Part shown: piece after piece, positions 22,301-35,531 of the stretch
How positions within the stretch are numbered: position 1 is the stretch's first letter
Layout: each line of letters opens with the position of its first letter
Assembly: GCA_009103225.1 (NCBI GenBank)
Contig: RHPI01000003.1
Location: 548,566 to 612,565 of the forward strand
Direction of reading: 5' to 3'
Source of the DNA: Chlorokybus atmophyticus
Taxonomy: Eukaryota; Streptophyta; Chlorokybophyceae; Chlorokybales; Chlorokybaceae
DNA length: 64,000 nucleotides
The notes under the pieces: generated by a model
The model's database searches: none
The model's input: only the letters and a program-made list of their open reading frames with translations
What the model was told of the DNA's origin: nothing
Program-made: the position numbers and the translations under genes

Positions 22301-23616
22301 AAAGAGTTGACACCCACGGATGCATGCGCGTGGAGTGTGTGCTCGTTGGGCAGTGCGAGCGTGTACTCGCCATCAGCCGGCCTCCAGCAGGTCAGCAACA
22401 ATAGTGCAATAGTACTTTGGTAGAGTACGGCTGCTCTTCATCGATCACACACACAGTTCAACAGGCTCATCATTTTTGTCTGTGACATTGTCATTGTCGA
22501 CACCACGACTTGCATGACTTTGACGGAAGAATTGTGTATATGTTTTACACATTGTTGCTGCGTCTTGTTCATTGCTGACTAGCTGCAGAACTCTATTGCA
22601 GGATGGTTTCCTGCCTGGACGCAATCTTTTGATACAAACAGCAATCCCCATACCGACTGTGAAAGCCGAGCCAAGAACATCAATACTGAGCCCGCAGCTG
22701 GCACGCTCGCGTGAGAGCAATCACACAGGTTTGGCGGAGGCTGTTGATGCCCAGAAACTGGACAAAGGTGTCAAAGAGCCGACCAAGTTGCTTTTCGGGT
22801 CCTTTGAGGTGCCGCTTGACATTGAGGGAGACCAACTGTCCAAAACAGACATGTAAGCATGATTGCGTTATGCTGTTGCGGGACATGCACTTTACGTGTT
22901 ATATGCCTGTTGTGTTTTGGAGCATGCGTCAATGTTTTGTGTGATCACGCAGGCCGCCGGTAGAACTTGAGCGCAAACCTGATGTTGAACATGTTGCCGT
23001 GCATATTGGGTATGAGCACGAGTGCCCTTCAGGCCATAGATACTTGTTCAAAGAAGAGGAGCTGGTCTGCACGCCAGGTAGGAAACATGCGCATTGTGGC
23101 AGAGTGAGCACACATGCAGTGCACACACATACAGCGCGCACCTCAGAAGCAGATGTCGACTGTGTTCTTATGACTGCAAGTGCATCACCGGGGCTCAGTG
23201 ATGTGTCTATAGCAGATGACAAACGTGATGTCCTCGCCAGAGATGTGCCGATATATCGCATCTGCGTGGGCTGCTGCTCAGCACAAGCTGAACAGCAGCA
23301 CAGCAAGAACACTGATGCCGGGAGCACATCAGAAGCACGCCAGCTGTCGCAACTGCAGCGCATCTACATCGTCTCACCTACCCTACCCAAGCTAGCAACA
23401 AAAGCATGCGTGAAGTTCTTCCTAGGCAACAGTGAGAAAGAGTCTACTACTGGGCGTGAGGTCGTCTTGCCACCTGATAGCCTCTGTTGTGTCCGCTTGC
23501 CTTACATTTACGACGGATCGCGGCAAGAGAAGGACACAATGCCTCGTGCATTTTTGTTTGGAGGCACGGCTGTGTATTTGCCGAGCACAAAGGGTGAAGT
23601 TGACCCTGCCGGATGA
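19353..23616 (+). CDS. SMG8: SMG8, nonsense-mediated decay factor
   Basis: SMG8 forms the SMG1C complex with SMG1 and SMG9 and restrains UPF1 phosphorylation. Exons: 19353-19367 (proposed, MRFER|GTGAGT), 19596-19925, 20111-20188, 20249-20512, 20728-21006, 21068-21283, 21361-21552, 21639-21791, 21899-22057, 22226-22390, 22602-22852 and 22953-23616, all phase-consistent, about 921 residues. The degenerate G-like domain starts at VIPVSGASNEDCALLLDRIL and lacks a classical P-loop. Family landmarks follow: ARGPAVKKYTDLL, CEAVSLTGQACT, CGCGNSRAVRSDPF, DGFLPGRN, YEHECPSGHRYLF and, near the end, LPPDSLCCVRLPYIY. These match plant and animal SMG8. The short first exon is the weakest part. Introns carry CA/TG-rich tracts. 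The gene converges on VPS18. Confidence 0.88.
19510..19584. repeat. CA/CACACG-rich tract in SMG8 intron 1
   Basis: Alternating purine-pyrimidine tract (CACACGCACACG, ending in CACACACACA) directly before the exon-2 acceptor. Confidence 0.85.
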
Positions 23617-24630
23617 CCTGTGGCCGTGAAAGCCATGCACTTTGGACACTACATTTTGGCTTGTGGAGGTGGACTCGACCATTGTATCTTTCAGAAGCTT
23701 CCTCTTGTTCTGCTGTCCAGCCACATCGAGCAGGTAAGGCTCTTATGTTTGCTGCCTTGGCGTTCCATGCTTGGATACTGAGTTACCTGCTTTTGCTTGC
23801 TTGTCAGTGGTGACACAAAGGCAAATTGCGAGTTGCTTGCGCTTTCCTGCCAGCGGTGATGGCGTTGGAGTTGTTACTTACCACACGTAACTCTCAGTGT
23901 ACAGCAACCAGCCAGCATTGTTTTTAAGCCGCATACATGCATACTGGAGCACATGATGGGCTGAAGGCCTTGTGGCGTTGTCTACCAATCAGGGAGAAGG
24001 AATGCAATGGTTTATTGAGTGTGCAACTCGACATTACGACGCAAAGTTACACTCACAACGTTTTGGTTTGGCAATGTCACTGCCTGTTCCCCTTTTCCTA
24101 CAAATGCCAAGATGGCCTGTTGTGACACATTCCGGGGTGCAACCCACTGCAATGCCTTGCAACGCACAGCATCAATATCCTTGCCGGGGGCACTTCTCCG
24201 GCCAGTAATCAGCCAGCAGGCAGCTCATGATACCTGGCTTTGTGGCATTGGTAGTGATTTGTCAGGGTGCTGGGTAGCTCATTACTTGATTCAGACTTGC
24301 AATGTTATACAAATGCAACCTGGATGCAAAAGGCATTGTCTTGGCACTCAGATGAACCCAAACTATCACACCATTGCACCTCCATGTATCCATCAACTCT
24401 CTATGAAAGTTCACATAGCGTACAGTGCAATTACAGCCGACCATGCCTACATTGAATACACTCCTTGTATTGGGCACCCGCAGTAGCACAAACAGTTGTT
24501 GCATGCTCTATGCATGCGCATCTACACTCGCATTTCGTGTGATTCGTGCAAGACCAAGCACAGACATGCTGTATGCAGAAGCATTGCTGATGCCACTGCC
24601 CCAACGCAGCCAACACGCATTGACACAGCA
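23617..24630. other. Convergent intergenic region SMG8 / VPS18
   Basis: About 1 kb between the two stop codons. Nothing beyond 3' UTR-like sequence is seen and no supported frame is present. Confidence 0.6.
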
Positions 24631-27600
24631 TCAGTACACGCTGCCAATCTCAAAGGTGCCGGATGGTGGTGGAACGCGCGCATCGATCAGCCAGCTGTCT
24701 GCGAAAGGCGCTTCTTCGGGCAGCACGAACGGTTGGGTTATCGTGCGAACCATCAACTCCCCGCAGAAGGGACACTCCGCGGCAACTATCTCATCCAGCG
24801 CCATGCGCACCTAATGAGGAGAGACAGCAGAGAGCATAGTCAAAACCCAACATCACATCACTGTGGAATGCATGAGAGCGTGAGGTACGCTCTATTACAG
24901 AATCCTAGTCAATGCCAGTGTTTCTTGCCTGTTCAAGGGTTGGCTTCGGCTTTGAGGCATCAGTCTGCACCGTAAGCGCACCTTTGTTGTTGCGTGCTTC
25001 ATCCGCCAGACTGGTGACCTGGCGCTTAAGATCTGTAATCCTCTCTCGCTGCGCAACACAACACAGCCATTAGCACAATAAGACTGCAACTAACACCCTG
25101 TTGAGGCCATTGAACAGTACTGTTGCTATGTGTCTGCGCGTGTGCATATGTGTGTGTACCTGAGTTGTGCCGGACACCTTGAACACGTGCGTGAGAAGGC
25201 AGTCGGAGTGAAACGCGTGCGAGCAGGGAAAGGCGTAGAAAGGTGCGAAAGGAAGGTTGCTATTGCTGCTGATGACGCTGCCGGCGTGGTTGCTGGTGAT
25301 TATAGTGCTGCCATCCTGTGCGAGAAGAGGCCGTGCGCAAATACCGCACGGCTCGTCTCGCGACAACACCGTACAACGCTGAGACAGACCTGATGACAAC
25401 ACCAACATCAACACCATCATGTGTGTACTGTCGTGCATGCGGCCACCATCGTTTAACCATACAAATGATAAGAAGGCTGTCAGCGTGCGTGTGCGTGTAC
25501 ATGCGCATGCACAAGCGCGAGCGTGCGAGTACGTGTGTATACATGTGCATGCGTGTGCGTGTGAACGCTCAAGCGTGCATTCAAGACAACTCACTCAAGA
25601 TTCAAAGCTCAAGTGAAGATAGGGCACACGACACCAGTCAATGTCTCACCACTGATGTCTTTCCGTATTGTCTCGGCACGTCTAGTGGCGTCGTCCATCT
25701 CCGCCCGCAAAGCTTCAATTTGTCGGTTGTACTCTTCAAGCGACGCGCAGATGGCATCCTTGAAATCATCTATCAGCACAAAATCTGGGAAGAACGGAAG
25801 GATGTCTTCGATCTTCAACAGACCGTCCGTCTCCTGTATGTGAATGGTATTTTAACAACAACAAGCATCATCAACGACATCAGCCACAAAGATAAAATAG
25901 ACCCTTCAACTACATTTCAACAACAAACCTTCAGGAAGGAGATGGCACGTCTGATGTTCTCTTTCTCCACTTCGTGATCGACGCCATTAGCTTGCTGGTC
26001 CTGATGAGCCATCTGGCAGGCAACAAGAGGAGGGCGTTTCATCAACACAGAACACATCACATCACATCCATGAGCTTGACAAGTCAGTCCAACCGTACCG
26101 ATTGAACAATGTGTTGTGCAACGCGCAGCCACAGCCGTTTCCTGAGAGCGTCGTCGTCTTCAGGCTTGTTGGCCTCCTGCTTCGCTAAACCGACGTCCAC
26201 CTGCGCCAGGCATAGCAGTTCATGTTGCTGTAGTGTGCGTGTGACCAACATCGCCACGCCAACAGACATGCTGGGCACTGGACTGCTCCCAACCAACCTT
26301 TTACAATTGTTTACACACCTGCAGTGCGAGTGATACGGCTTCTTCATACATGCCCAGAGCAGAGTACACGCGCACGCACGAGCGCAACCGACCCTTTTCC
26401 AAGCACCGCCTGGCATACAACCACCACCATAACCAAATCCACTATGTGTTGATACTATGTTACCCACCCAACATGCTTGCAACACGACAACAGACAGGCG
26501 TTGCAGCGCACACACAAACCTGAGGGCGTATTTGGGGTCGTAGCGCGTCGTCTCCATGCCTGCTACTGGCCACGTTTGCGAAAGAAACCGCAGCAGGTGG
26601 GTTTCATCATCCTGAGGTATACATTGCACGTTTCAAGCACACAACAACCAAGAGGATCACGCAATCAGCCAGCAAACAACACTGCTAGCGAAGCAGAAGA
26701 GCGGACACATACTCATAACAACATAATGTTTTGCAGGATGAGTGAGATAATGTGGTGCACATATCTCAATACCAGCTCAGCGTAAAGGGACAGCAGCAAA
26801 TTATGCAAAGCCTGGTCTTCGCATAGGAGCCGCCGCACGCAGTATTCGAGATAGCGTATTGCCTCGTTTCTGCCCGAGCCGCTTGCAGCAGCATTATCAT
26901 TGCTGCTGAGTTTTTAGAGTTAATAACAATGGCTCATCAGCGGCTTGCATGACACTTATGCCAAAGTCATGAGTGTTGTGGGACTCACCTATATGTTAAT
27001 GACTGCGTGTAGCGTAGGAGTGCGGGTACCAACCTTCGCGGCGTCAAGTTTGCGCCAGCTGTACAAACGCGCAGACGCGGACATAAACACACAAGCATGC
27101 ACACATCAGTTTGTAAGCAACTGACTGAAGTCACATGTCAACAAGAAAGCAACAGTCCTCCACCTGCGATCCACGCATCGACAGTGGCGACGGGATCAAG
27201 CGCCATGAGAGCGGGAGCAAACTTGTACACGAGCTCTTGCGGCACGCGCGGCCGTCGCAGCAAAGAGAGCGCTTTGGCCGCATCCCCACGCTGCCGACAA
27301 AGCACGTTGTCATCAGCACGCACGCACGCACAAGCACGCGCAATGATGCTCAATACCTGTATGTGATGTGACAGGACTGTCTCATGATCGCCCTTCAGCT
27401 CCGCGTAATACACCAGCTCGTGGGTACGTCCGTAGCTGCCGAGCAGGCGCACGGTTGTCGCTTCATCGAGGGCATCCACATGATCCTGTGCATCACATAG
27501 TGACATGTTGGCCAACAACAACAACAACAACTACAACAACCACGAGCAATAAGCTACCTTTAAGAAAGCGCAAAACTCGTCAACGGTCTCTTTGTACGCT

Positions 27601-28439
27601 GCCGACGGGTCGTCATCATCGCCGGCAGCAATGATGCTGGACGGGTCTTCAGCTCCATCCGGCATCAACCTGTTGAGCTGCACGACGAGTCTGTAATGCG
27701 TATATATGTGCATAACATTACACACAACATGCACATGTACACAAAATACTCTACCTTGTCAAGATACAGCTCTGTGGCCCAGGTGGCCACCATCGTGATC
27801 TGCGAGCGGTCTTCCCGGCTGAGATGATCCAACTTGTGCAGCAGAAAGGTCAGTAAAGCCTCCGAGTCCCGCACGGCAACAAACCTGACCAAAAAGTGTT
27901 ACTCTTAAACCACCATTGCTGCATAAGGTGGACATGTTGATCAATGAATGCTCACTCACTTCAGGGCCACTTCCTCGAAAGACGCGGCTGCGGGCGTCTG
28001 CACTTTGGCGTAAAGCATGGCAGCCTACACACAGCATAAAGCCAGTCAAGTCGATATTGATTTAAGCTTCTCGTTGCCAGTTGTGGGCTTGTTGTGCTGT
28101 TGTTTTGTCTCACTGCTGAAGCTGACCTGAGTGTACTGTCCTTGGGAGTATGCGGTCGCCGCTTGCTTTGCATACACTGTGTCTCTGCAACATGTTGACC
28201 ATGCATCAGCAAGCTGCATTCATGTCTACTCGATATTACTGCATATTGCTCGCACACATGACATGTGAAACCAAAAGGCGACTGCGAACGCTTGTAATGT
28301 GTCTTAATGAAAAGTCCACATGATTGTTATAGTGACCTTTGCAACGTGTTGCGAGTGTGCTCGAGTGCCTGTTCATAGTCTGCGCGCTCCAGATGAAGCT
28401 TCCACACGTCACGCTCTTCATCCCGTATGGTGACCTGCA

Positions 28440-28472
<33 letters not shown>

Positions 28473-31233
28473 GCATCTGATGCATACAACCTATGCCACA
28501 GCATTATGCACCTCAAACAGGCAGTGCTCGGAGTATATGAAAAGAGACCCCGCCACAGAGTCTTTGACAAGACCCAACACGTCCCCGCCTTCCTGCAACA
28601 TGCGCTTCGGGAACTTCTCCTCCTGAACGACTGTCTCACTGACTCTGCTCACCACCTGCAAGTCAACCAACAATTAGACACAGACACACACACGCACACA
28701 TATGCATGCATGTACACGCACGCGCGTGCGCGCACATGCCCCCACATACACGCGCCCACACACACACGCGCGTGTAACTCCTGCTGCGTGTGCATGCATG
28801 CAATCAGTTAGGCACCTGCAGCTTGTCCTGGTAGAGCAGCAAAAAGTGAAAGTCCGTGACTGTCATGGAGATGGGCGTGACATCCTCTGGCTGGAAGGCT
28901 TTGTACGGCAGAAGCGCCGCGTCCGCCACAATGTCTTCGTCACCAGGGGCCTGCATTATATACACACAACACTCAACACGCGCGTGGAAGTACAACAATA
29001 TCACAATGTTAAGACCACATAGCTTGCCTGCGAGTGCGCTTGGGCAGATAGCAGTAACCTCCCGTGGTACAAGCCGGGACCGGCAAGCCACGCAAAGCGT
29101 TCGGCTCTGCCCTTACGCATCGAGTACAGTTGAAGCTGTCGCACACATCACAACAACTCCCAGTCATCAACGGGTCCACAGTAAGCAGTATGTATCAAAC
29201 CTATCACTAAGACAGAGAATGTTGTAATATACCTGTGAGTAGGGCATATTACCAGGGAGTTCAATAACAGGTGCCAAGCGGTCTGCATACGGTGCAAGCG
29301 TCTGCTCAAGGCTGCCGTGTCCTGCCACGAGTGATGATAGTGTCATTATGTGCACGTTGACATCCATATAGCATGCAAGCTTCCACAATGCAATGTGTGC
29401 TTGCGTAGGGTGGTTTACCAATAAATGCATACAGCCGTGTCGGTGTCACTGCCAGCACGATGATTTTCGGGTACGACGCCGGTCCGATGACTTCCATATG
29501 AATGTCGCAGATGGGCTCGCTCTGTTCCTCTCTCCGTTCCTTGAAGTCGAGCAACTGCTTGAAGTACTTCTCTTTCTTGTCCGTCTCATCGTACTGAGTC
29601 TCGTACAGGAAGCCGCCCGCGGTGCTGACGAGGACGGAGGACGTGGAAGCTGTTGTGGGAGAGGGGCTGAGACATCAGTCGAAGAGTGTGTGTGTGTGTG
29701 TGTGTGTGCGTGTGTGTGTGCATGTGTGTGTCAGTGCGTGTGTACATGTACACTGGCGAGCGCATGCGTGCATGTGCGTGGGTGCGCGCGTACGTGCATG
29801 TAAGCGCGTGCGTGTACTGCTGCGTGCGTGTGTGTGTGCCTCTTCCTCACCTTCTGTGATATGAGACTTGTTCCACGAGACTGCCGTGACCAGCGCAAGA
29901 CCCTTCAGTCGCGCCACAGGACGCGCTTTCTTCCACCGTGCGTGATGGTAGTAGAACTCTCTCGCTCCCTGTCCCGCAGCAATCGCATTCGGCCTATGTA
30001 TTGGCGACAGTTAAAGGTTTGTATTGTGTTGGTACATACCAACATGCTCGTTCGCGAAGCTTACCGCACGCATGCGAGCACGTGAATGCCGCTGGGGTCC
30101 ATGAAGATTGCTTCGATGAGGCCATCGGCCGTGCCGGGCTTTCCAGTCGTCAGCTCCACCTCTGCGCACACATAAAGTTGTACTCACGCACGCACGCACA
30201 CATGCACATTTGCATACGTGTCTATGTCACGCATGCACGCACACGCATACGCACACCCACACTTACACCCACACCCACACCCACACCCACACCCACACCC
30301 ACACCCACACCCACACCCACACCCACACTCTCCCCCCCTCACCTTGACTCGTCCCCTCCGCCCAGTCGTACCGCACCACCCACCCCTTCCCCGTCCCCAC
30401 CGCAACTCTATTGTTCCCTATCGCGAGCGCGGTGACCGCCCCGTGGCCGCGGGAGATGCCTCTCTCGGGTGCTTCAACACCAAACAGTGGAAGCTCGTCG
30501 TGCAGCGCCGATATCGATGTGGAAGCGATGTCCACCTGAGGGGAGCAGAAGCAGTGGGTTGACAGTGCTTGACGAGAAGAGCATGCGTGCTGCTAGTCTG
30601 AAACCCAGAACAACGTTTGAGAGAAGTAGCTCAGCTAGCATTGAGGTGAGTGCATTGATGTGAGTGCATGTGAACAGCACAAAGTGCAGTTGCCTTCCTA
30701 GTAGCAGGGTTGTTCAGCTTACCACTTAAGCGCACTGCAACGACGGGTGGGGATTGCAAGCAACAACAAGTAACCTCTGAGGTTTCAATACAGCCTCTGT
30801 GACGACCACTGAGTGCATGACCTGAGGTTGGCCAACGCCACTAAGCATATACGCAGCACGCAACAGAAACACTGTCAAGTCAACTTGTCTGTGTTGCTGT
30901 TTCTCATGCCAATAGAATGCCTGATTCCTGCGATCGAACACCAACGGCGTGTGCTCCAGCTGGCAATGCGACATGCATGCATTTGGTTTGCGCTTCAGGC
31001 TTTACAAAAGCTCAGCTCCAAAGAATGGAACACGCATTGCACGAACAGTATGTTGTGCTTACGTCGCCATCGTCATCGAGCAGCGTACTATCAACCGAAG
31101 ACGAAGGCAGAGCCAAGGACGAGGCGGCGCCGCCAGGCCGGTAAAGCCCTCCGCCTACCAGGCCGCCCGCCGCACGCTGAGCGGCGGAGCCACCGACCCC
31201 AAGCCCCTCGCTCTCCCGCCACTCGTCCAGCAT
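24631..31233 (-). CDS. VPS18: VPS18, core subunit of HOPS and CORVET
   Basis: A tethering subunit for endosome, vacuole and autophagosome fusion. More than 20 exons on the minus strand, starting 31063-31233, 30343-30535, 30065-30161, 29851-29993, 29419-29649, 29233-29321, 29028-29136, 28816-28950, 28512-28655, 28337-28434 and 28127-28184; the last exon is 24631-24810. The beta-propeller begins GHGAVTALAIGNNRVAVGT and contains FYYHHARWKKARPV. Clathrin-repeat text includes QITMVATWATELYLDK and TTVRLLGSYGRTHELVYYAE. Near the C-terminus KIEDILPFFPDFVLIDDFK leads into a coiled coil and a RING-H2 finger (CGICARPLL, FYAFPCSHAFHSDCL, ECPFCGEL). Two introns appear to use GC donors (at 29027 and about 24930). 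Exon 7 needs a one-base shift near 29100 to stay in frame, from an assembly error or a real mutation. The N-terminal exon is Gly-rich and less certain. Confidence 0.93.
28441..28472. repeat. ATC trinucleotide microsatellite in a VPS18 intron
   Basis: About ten perfect ATC units directly upstream (in transcript sense) of the exon at 28337-28434. Confidence 0.95.
29685..29735. repeat. TG microsatellite in a VPS18 intron
   Basis: TGTG tract with a few interruptions, part of a longer alternating purine-pyrimidine region reaching about 29840. Confidence 0.9.
30250..30328. repeat. CCCACA hexamer repeat in VPS18 intron 2
   Basis: About 12 tandem CCCACA units (TGTGGG on the transcribed strand), ending 15 bases inside the intron from the exon-2 donor. 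Confidence 0.95.
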
Positions 31234-31841
31234 GCCGACCAACTCGCGCCCCTCCTCCCTCCCCACCTTCCTCCACCCCGTCTACCTCCCCCTTGTCCTG
31301 GTCCTCTGCCACCGCCACCGCCACCGCCGGCACCTCCTCGTCCGGCCTGGTGACTTTTGGCCTGGTAGCTTCTGGCTTCTAATATGTTGTGCAGCATCGC
31401 ACAAGAAGTGCGACGCTTGTGCGATGCGCGCTCGTGACTTTGGGCCGTTAGCAGAGCATTGCACTAGCGACCAGGCCAGGGCCAGGCCAGGCCAGGCCAG
31501 ACCAGAGCAGGCTAGGGCAAGCTAGGCCAGAGCAGGCTAGGTTGCAACAGTGTACAAGCAGGCTCAGGGAGCGACGAGGTACGGAGGCTAGGGTTTGGGC
31601 GCAAGGAGTGTGAGGGAGGGAGTGCTGGGGGGGAGTTGGCTCAGGCCAGGCCATAGGGGGAGACACGTGGAGAAGTGGAGAAGAGAAGCCAATCGCATAC
31701 CAGACCAGGCTGAAATGGTGTCAGCAGGCCAGAGAAAGTGGGGCGACAGCTGCTTTGTGATTGATCTGCGAGAGCTGTTCTAAGCTGCAGCAGAGGTAGT
31801 TGACAAACAGCTCAGCTCATAGCCACCACCATACAGCGACT
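31234..31841. promoter_or_regulatory. Divergent promoter region VPS18 / IFT52
   Basis: 608 bases between the start codons. It holds a C-rich/G-rich segment next to VPS18, a duplicated GCGACGCTTGTGCGATGCGC-like patch near 31408, and AGGCC-type tandem repeats (31470-31545). No TATA word is seen. Confidence 0.5.
31470..31545. repeat. AGGCC-type tandem repeat in a divergent promoter
   Basis: Degenerate CAGGC, TAGGC and AGAGC units, the same simple-sequence family as at 1247-1287. Confidence 0.75.
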
Positions 31842-32004
31842 ATGCTGCGTGACAGCCGCCTGCTCAACGGCGGCGGCCTGCCGCCAGCTGTGTCGCCTTT
31901 GTCCACGTCATCGGCGATGGGGATGGGCACAGGGACAGGGATGGGGATGGGAACAGGGATTGGGGAGAATGCGCCGACCATCATCTTTGACGCCTGCAAA
32001 AAGG

Positions 32005-32037
<33 letters not shown>

Positions 32038-35000
32038 ACATTTCCGGTGCTACTGTGTCTGTGTGGCGATAGAACTACATAATTGTCGCCGTTTGTAGTT
32101 GGTTGAGGGACCGCACAGGAGCATACCTACATGCTGGTTCAAAACCATGTGCTCGTCTTTGTCTTATGCAGTCTTGTGTTTTGCACAGTGCACCAGCTGC
32201 GTGTGAGCTGTAGCCTTGATGTCATTGCTTGGAGGTTGATGGTAGCAAGGCAGTGACAACTAGCAGCACTGGTCGCAATCAAGTGCGTGTGTGCATTTGT
32301 GCTCATGCATGCGTATGCGCGCTCTTGAGTGTGCTTGTGTGTGTGTGCACGTGCACGCGGGCATGTGTTCCAGTGTGCACACGTTTGTATATGTGTGCGT
32401 GTGCGTGCGCGCGTGTGCATGTGTCAAGTGTGTCGCATCAAATGAATCGTATGTATCGTTTTGAGGCTGTTTGCGTTTGCTCGTTAGCCACTCCCAGCAC
32501 GAAAAGCTACCTGACGTTGCACTGAGCTGACGCGCTCTCTTGCAGAAACACATACACCGAATGCCGGCTTGAAACAGCTTGCGAGAAGGTTACGCAACAC
32601 TCTCAAACTCCAAATGTAAGCAACAGCAAACCTGCATCGGTGTCACACACACACGTACACGCATGCACAGACCCACGCACGCGCATAGATTCGCACATAC
32701 ATATGCATGTGCACACACGCACGCACGCACGCACACGCACACGCACACGCACACGCGCAGTAAAAGCATATCTCGCTACATGATGTTGCCTTCATGCCAG
32801 TAATAAGGATGAGTTATCATTGGAGCGACTGCGTGAAGGCCGTATAGTTGTGTTCGGCGGCCCGCGCGAGAAGTGTACTGTGGATGAGTTCGCCGCGATC
32901 AACGCGTACATACAGGTGTGTGGTTTGTGTTGATGTGAATGTCGCGTGTGAGTGGGTGTTAATGAGGGATTGTTGTTGTGTCGTGCAGGGCGGCGGGTCT
33001 GTGCTGATACTGCTGGGTGAAGGCGGAGAGGCGCGACTCAACACGAATTTCAACTATTTGATGGAGGAGTATGGGATCATGGTCAACAGTGACTGCGTGG
33101 TATACATATACATGCACATGCATGCATGCTTGAACACACCTGCGTACACACATATGTGGGTTCATGCGCGTGCGCGCGCGTGCGCGCCCTCACCCTTACA
33201 ACCACGTACACACCCCACCTACCCACCCATCCATCCACGCGCGCACATCAACATGTGTAACAACATGCGTGCACGAGCATGCCAGTGCCGACGCACATGT
33301 CCACACACACGCACGCACGCACGCACGCACGAACGCAAACAGCAGCTACGCTCAACCCAACATACACTCAACCTGACACAACCAACCGCACGCAGATCTC
33401 CAGCGTGTACACAAAGTACCCCCACCCGAAAGAAGTCCTCATCGACGACGGCGTCCTCAACCGCGCCGTCCTAACCGTAAGCAACACCCCACACACCCAC
33501 GTACCCCCCCTCCCCACATACCCCACATATCCCACATACCCACCCGCCACAGGCTCAGAAGCCGAGCGATGCCTCTCTGGAGTTCAATGATCCAAGAGAT
33601 GGGATCCCCAACTCGGGACTGGCGATAGCGTACCCGTACGGCGCCACGCTCGGAGCGCAGGCGCCGGCGGTGGCGATACTAGGAAGCGGCACACTTGCGT
33701 TTCCATCAAGCAGACCCATAGGTGAGGAGCTGAGTGTGTGGGTGCGGGTGTGCGGGTGCGTGTGCGTGTGCGTGTGCGCACTGTGTGTGAGCGTGCTCAC
33801 TGTGTGTGGGTGTACATGTGCGTGTGCGCGTGGGCACATGTCTGCATGTACATGTGCGTGCGTGCTCGTGTCACATGTGCATATGCACGCGCACATGACA
33901 CATTTTGTTGGTGTTTCGCAGTGGCGGTGTGGCAGGCGAGAGGCCCAAAGGGCGGTAATGTTGGCGCTGGTGCTGGTGTTGGGCGCGTGATGGTTGCGGG
34001 CAGCGCGTGCATGTTCGAGGACGCGTGGCTGGAGCGCGAGGACAACGCTCGATTCGCAGACTGGGCTTTCCGGTGGCTTCTTGGAGACCCTTCCATACAT
34101 GTGTGTATTTTACACAAGTGCATGATGTTGTGTTGTGTTGTGACAGTACACACAACATTATGTACACGTCGTGCAGGTGTCCGCTGCTGATGCGGATGAT
34201 GTCGATACACCCGAGTTCCAGTACGTCCCTGATATCGAAGCGTTGGCCGAACGACCTCGCTTGTGTCTACAAGTACACATGAGTTGCAAAGTGGCAACAT
34301 TTTCACCCTCTCTTATCAAACCAACATGTTGCTTACTACTCATGCCGACAGGAAGGGGAGGCGATCCCGATCGACTTCATGACAATGTTGGACGACACGC
34401 TGTTCGAGTTCACGACGGATCTCATACCCGAGGCGGTGGAGTTGTATGGGAAACTTGACGTGAAGCACGCGCCTCTCACACTCATACCTCCGCAGGTAAA
34501 GTGTGCATAGGATTTTCACACGCACACGCAACAAGTATCATTATACCTACCAACAAACCCGACACAAGCTTGTCCCGAACCACACACCAATCTCATCACC
34601 TCTCTCGCGCGCTTATAGCCACATGGACTTTGTGCATCACTTCCAAGAGCCACAACAATATCTTGATCTGTGACTCACACATGTGATTCACACGTCGTTT
34701 GGTGTCAACTGGTGCGGTGTGCTTGTGTAAAGACACACGTTAAGTTGCATAGAACTAACGCGTGCGTGCGCGTGTGTGTGATTGACTGGTTTCTGTCTCT
34801 CAGTTTGAAGTGCCTGTGCCTGCGCTGGCTCCTGCGGTCTTCCCCCCCGCCTTCCGAGAGCCTCCCGCCCCCGCGCTGGACCTGTTCGACCTCGACGACG
34901 CGCTCGCGGGGGACGGGACGAGGCTGGCGGCACTGCTCAACAAGTGCAGAGAAGGTGAGAGAGGGGTGGATGTGGTATGTTGAGCACGATGTGTGACTAA

Positions 35001-35531
35001 ATGATCGAGGGGAAGAGTGATGACGATGGTGGAAGCAACTGAAACTGGTGCTGCTGCATGCGAAGAGTGCAGACAGCAACTGAGCTTAACCGCACACGCA
35101 CACGCGCACACGCGCACACACACGCGCAGATGCACACACACGCATGTACGCGCACATGCACACACGTGTACTCACGCGCTCACTCAGAAACAGTCAAAAG
35201 GCCGCTTGTCGCAGTAGTGCGCCATTATGTCGGTGTCCTTTGTGGGTCCTTTGCAATGTCCATGTGCCCTTCCACTTAACACGCACACGCACACCTGATG
35301 CATGAGTGTGTCACATCACCATCAGGTACTGCGGAGGACGTGGACTTTTTCGTTCGCGAATCTGGGAGCGTGTTGGGCATATCAGAGAAGGTGTTGGCTG
35401 CGCGAGGGGTCGGCGTGGGCACGGGCGCCATGACAACAGTTGATCCGAAGAGCATCCTTTCGTATGTCTTGCAAACAATCGTCAACTGCCGGCGAGTGAA
35501 CCCGATGCCACCTGGCCACGTGCGGCTGTAA
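31842..35531 (+). CDS. IFT52: IFT52, intraflagellar transport complex B subunit
   Basis: IFT52 is a core IFT-B1 protein needed to build and maintain cilia. Twelve exons join in phase: 31842-32004, 32546-32615, 32801-32915, 32989-33099, 33396-33476, 33553-33721, 33922-34100, 34177-34272, 34352-34495, 34804-34954 and 35326-35531, with the Gly/Met-rich start in exon 1, giving about 494 residues (family usually about 430-460). Clear family blocks are IVVFGGPREKCTVDEF, GGSVLILLGEGGEARLNTNF with NYLMEEYGIMVNSD, YPHPKEVLIDDGVLNRAV, DFMTMLDDTLFEF and, near the C-terminus, VNPMPPGHVRL. The N-terminal part is the GIFT domain; the C-terminal part is the region that binds other IFT-B subunits. The gene shows that the organism is or was flagellated. 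It is divergent from VPS18. Listed exons number 11; if exon 1 is split, 12. Confidence 0.94.
32006..32037. repeat. TG microsatellite at the 5' end of IFT52 intron 1
   Basis: The intron opens GTGCG and runs directly into about 15 GT units, so the splice donor sits at the edge of the repeat. Confidence 0.95.
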
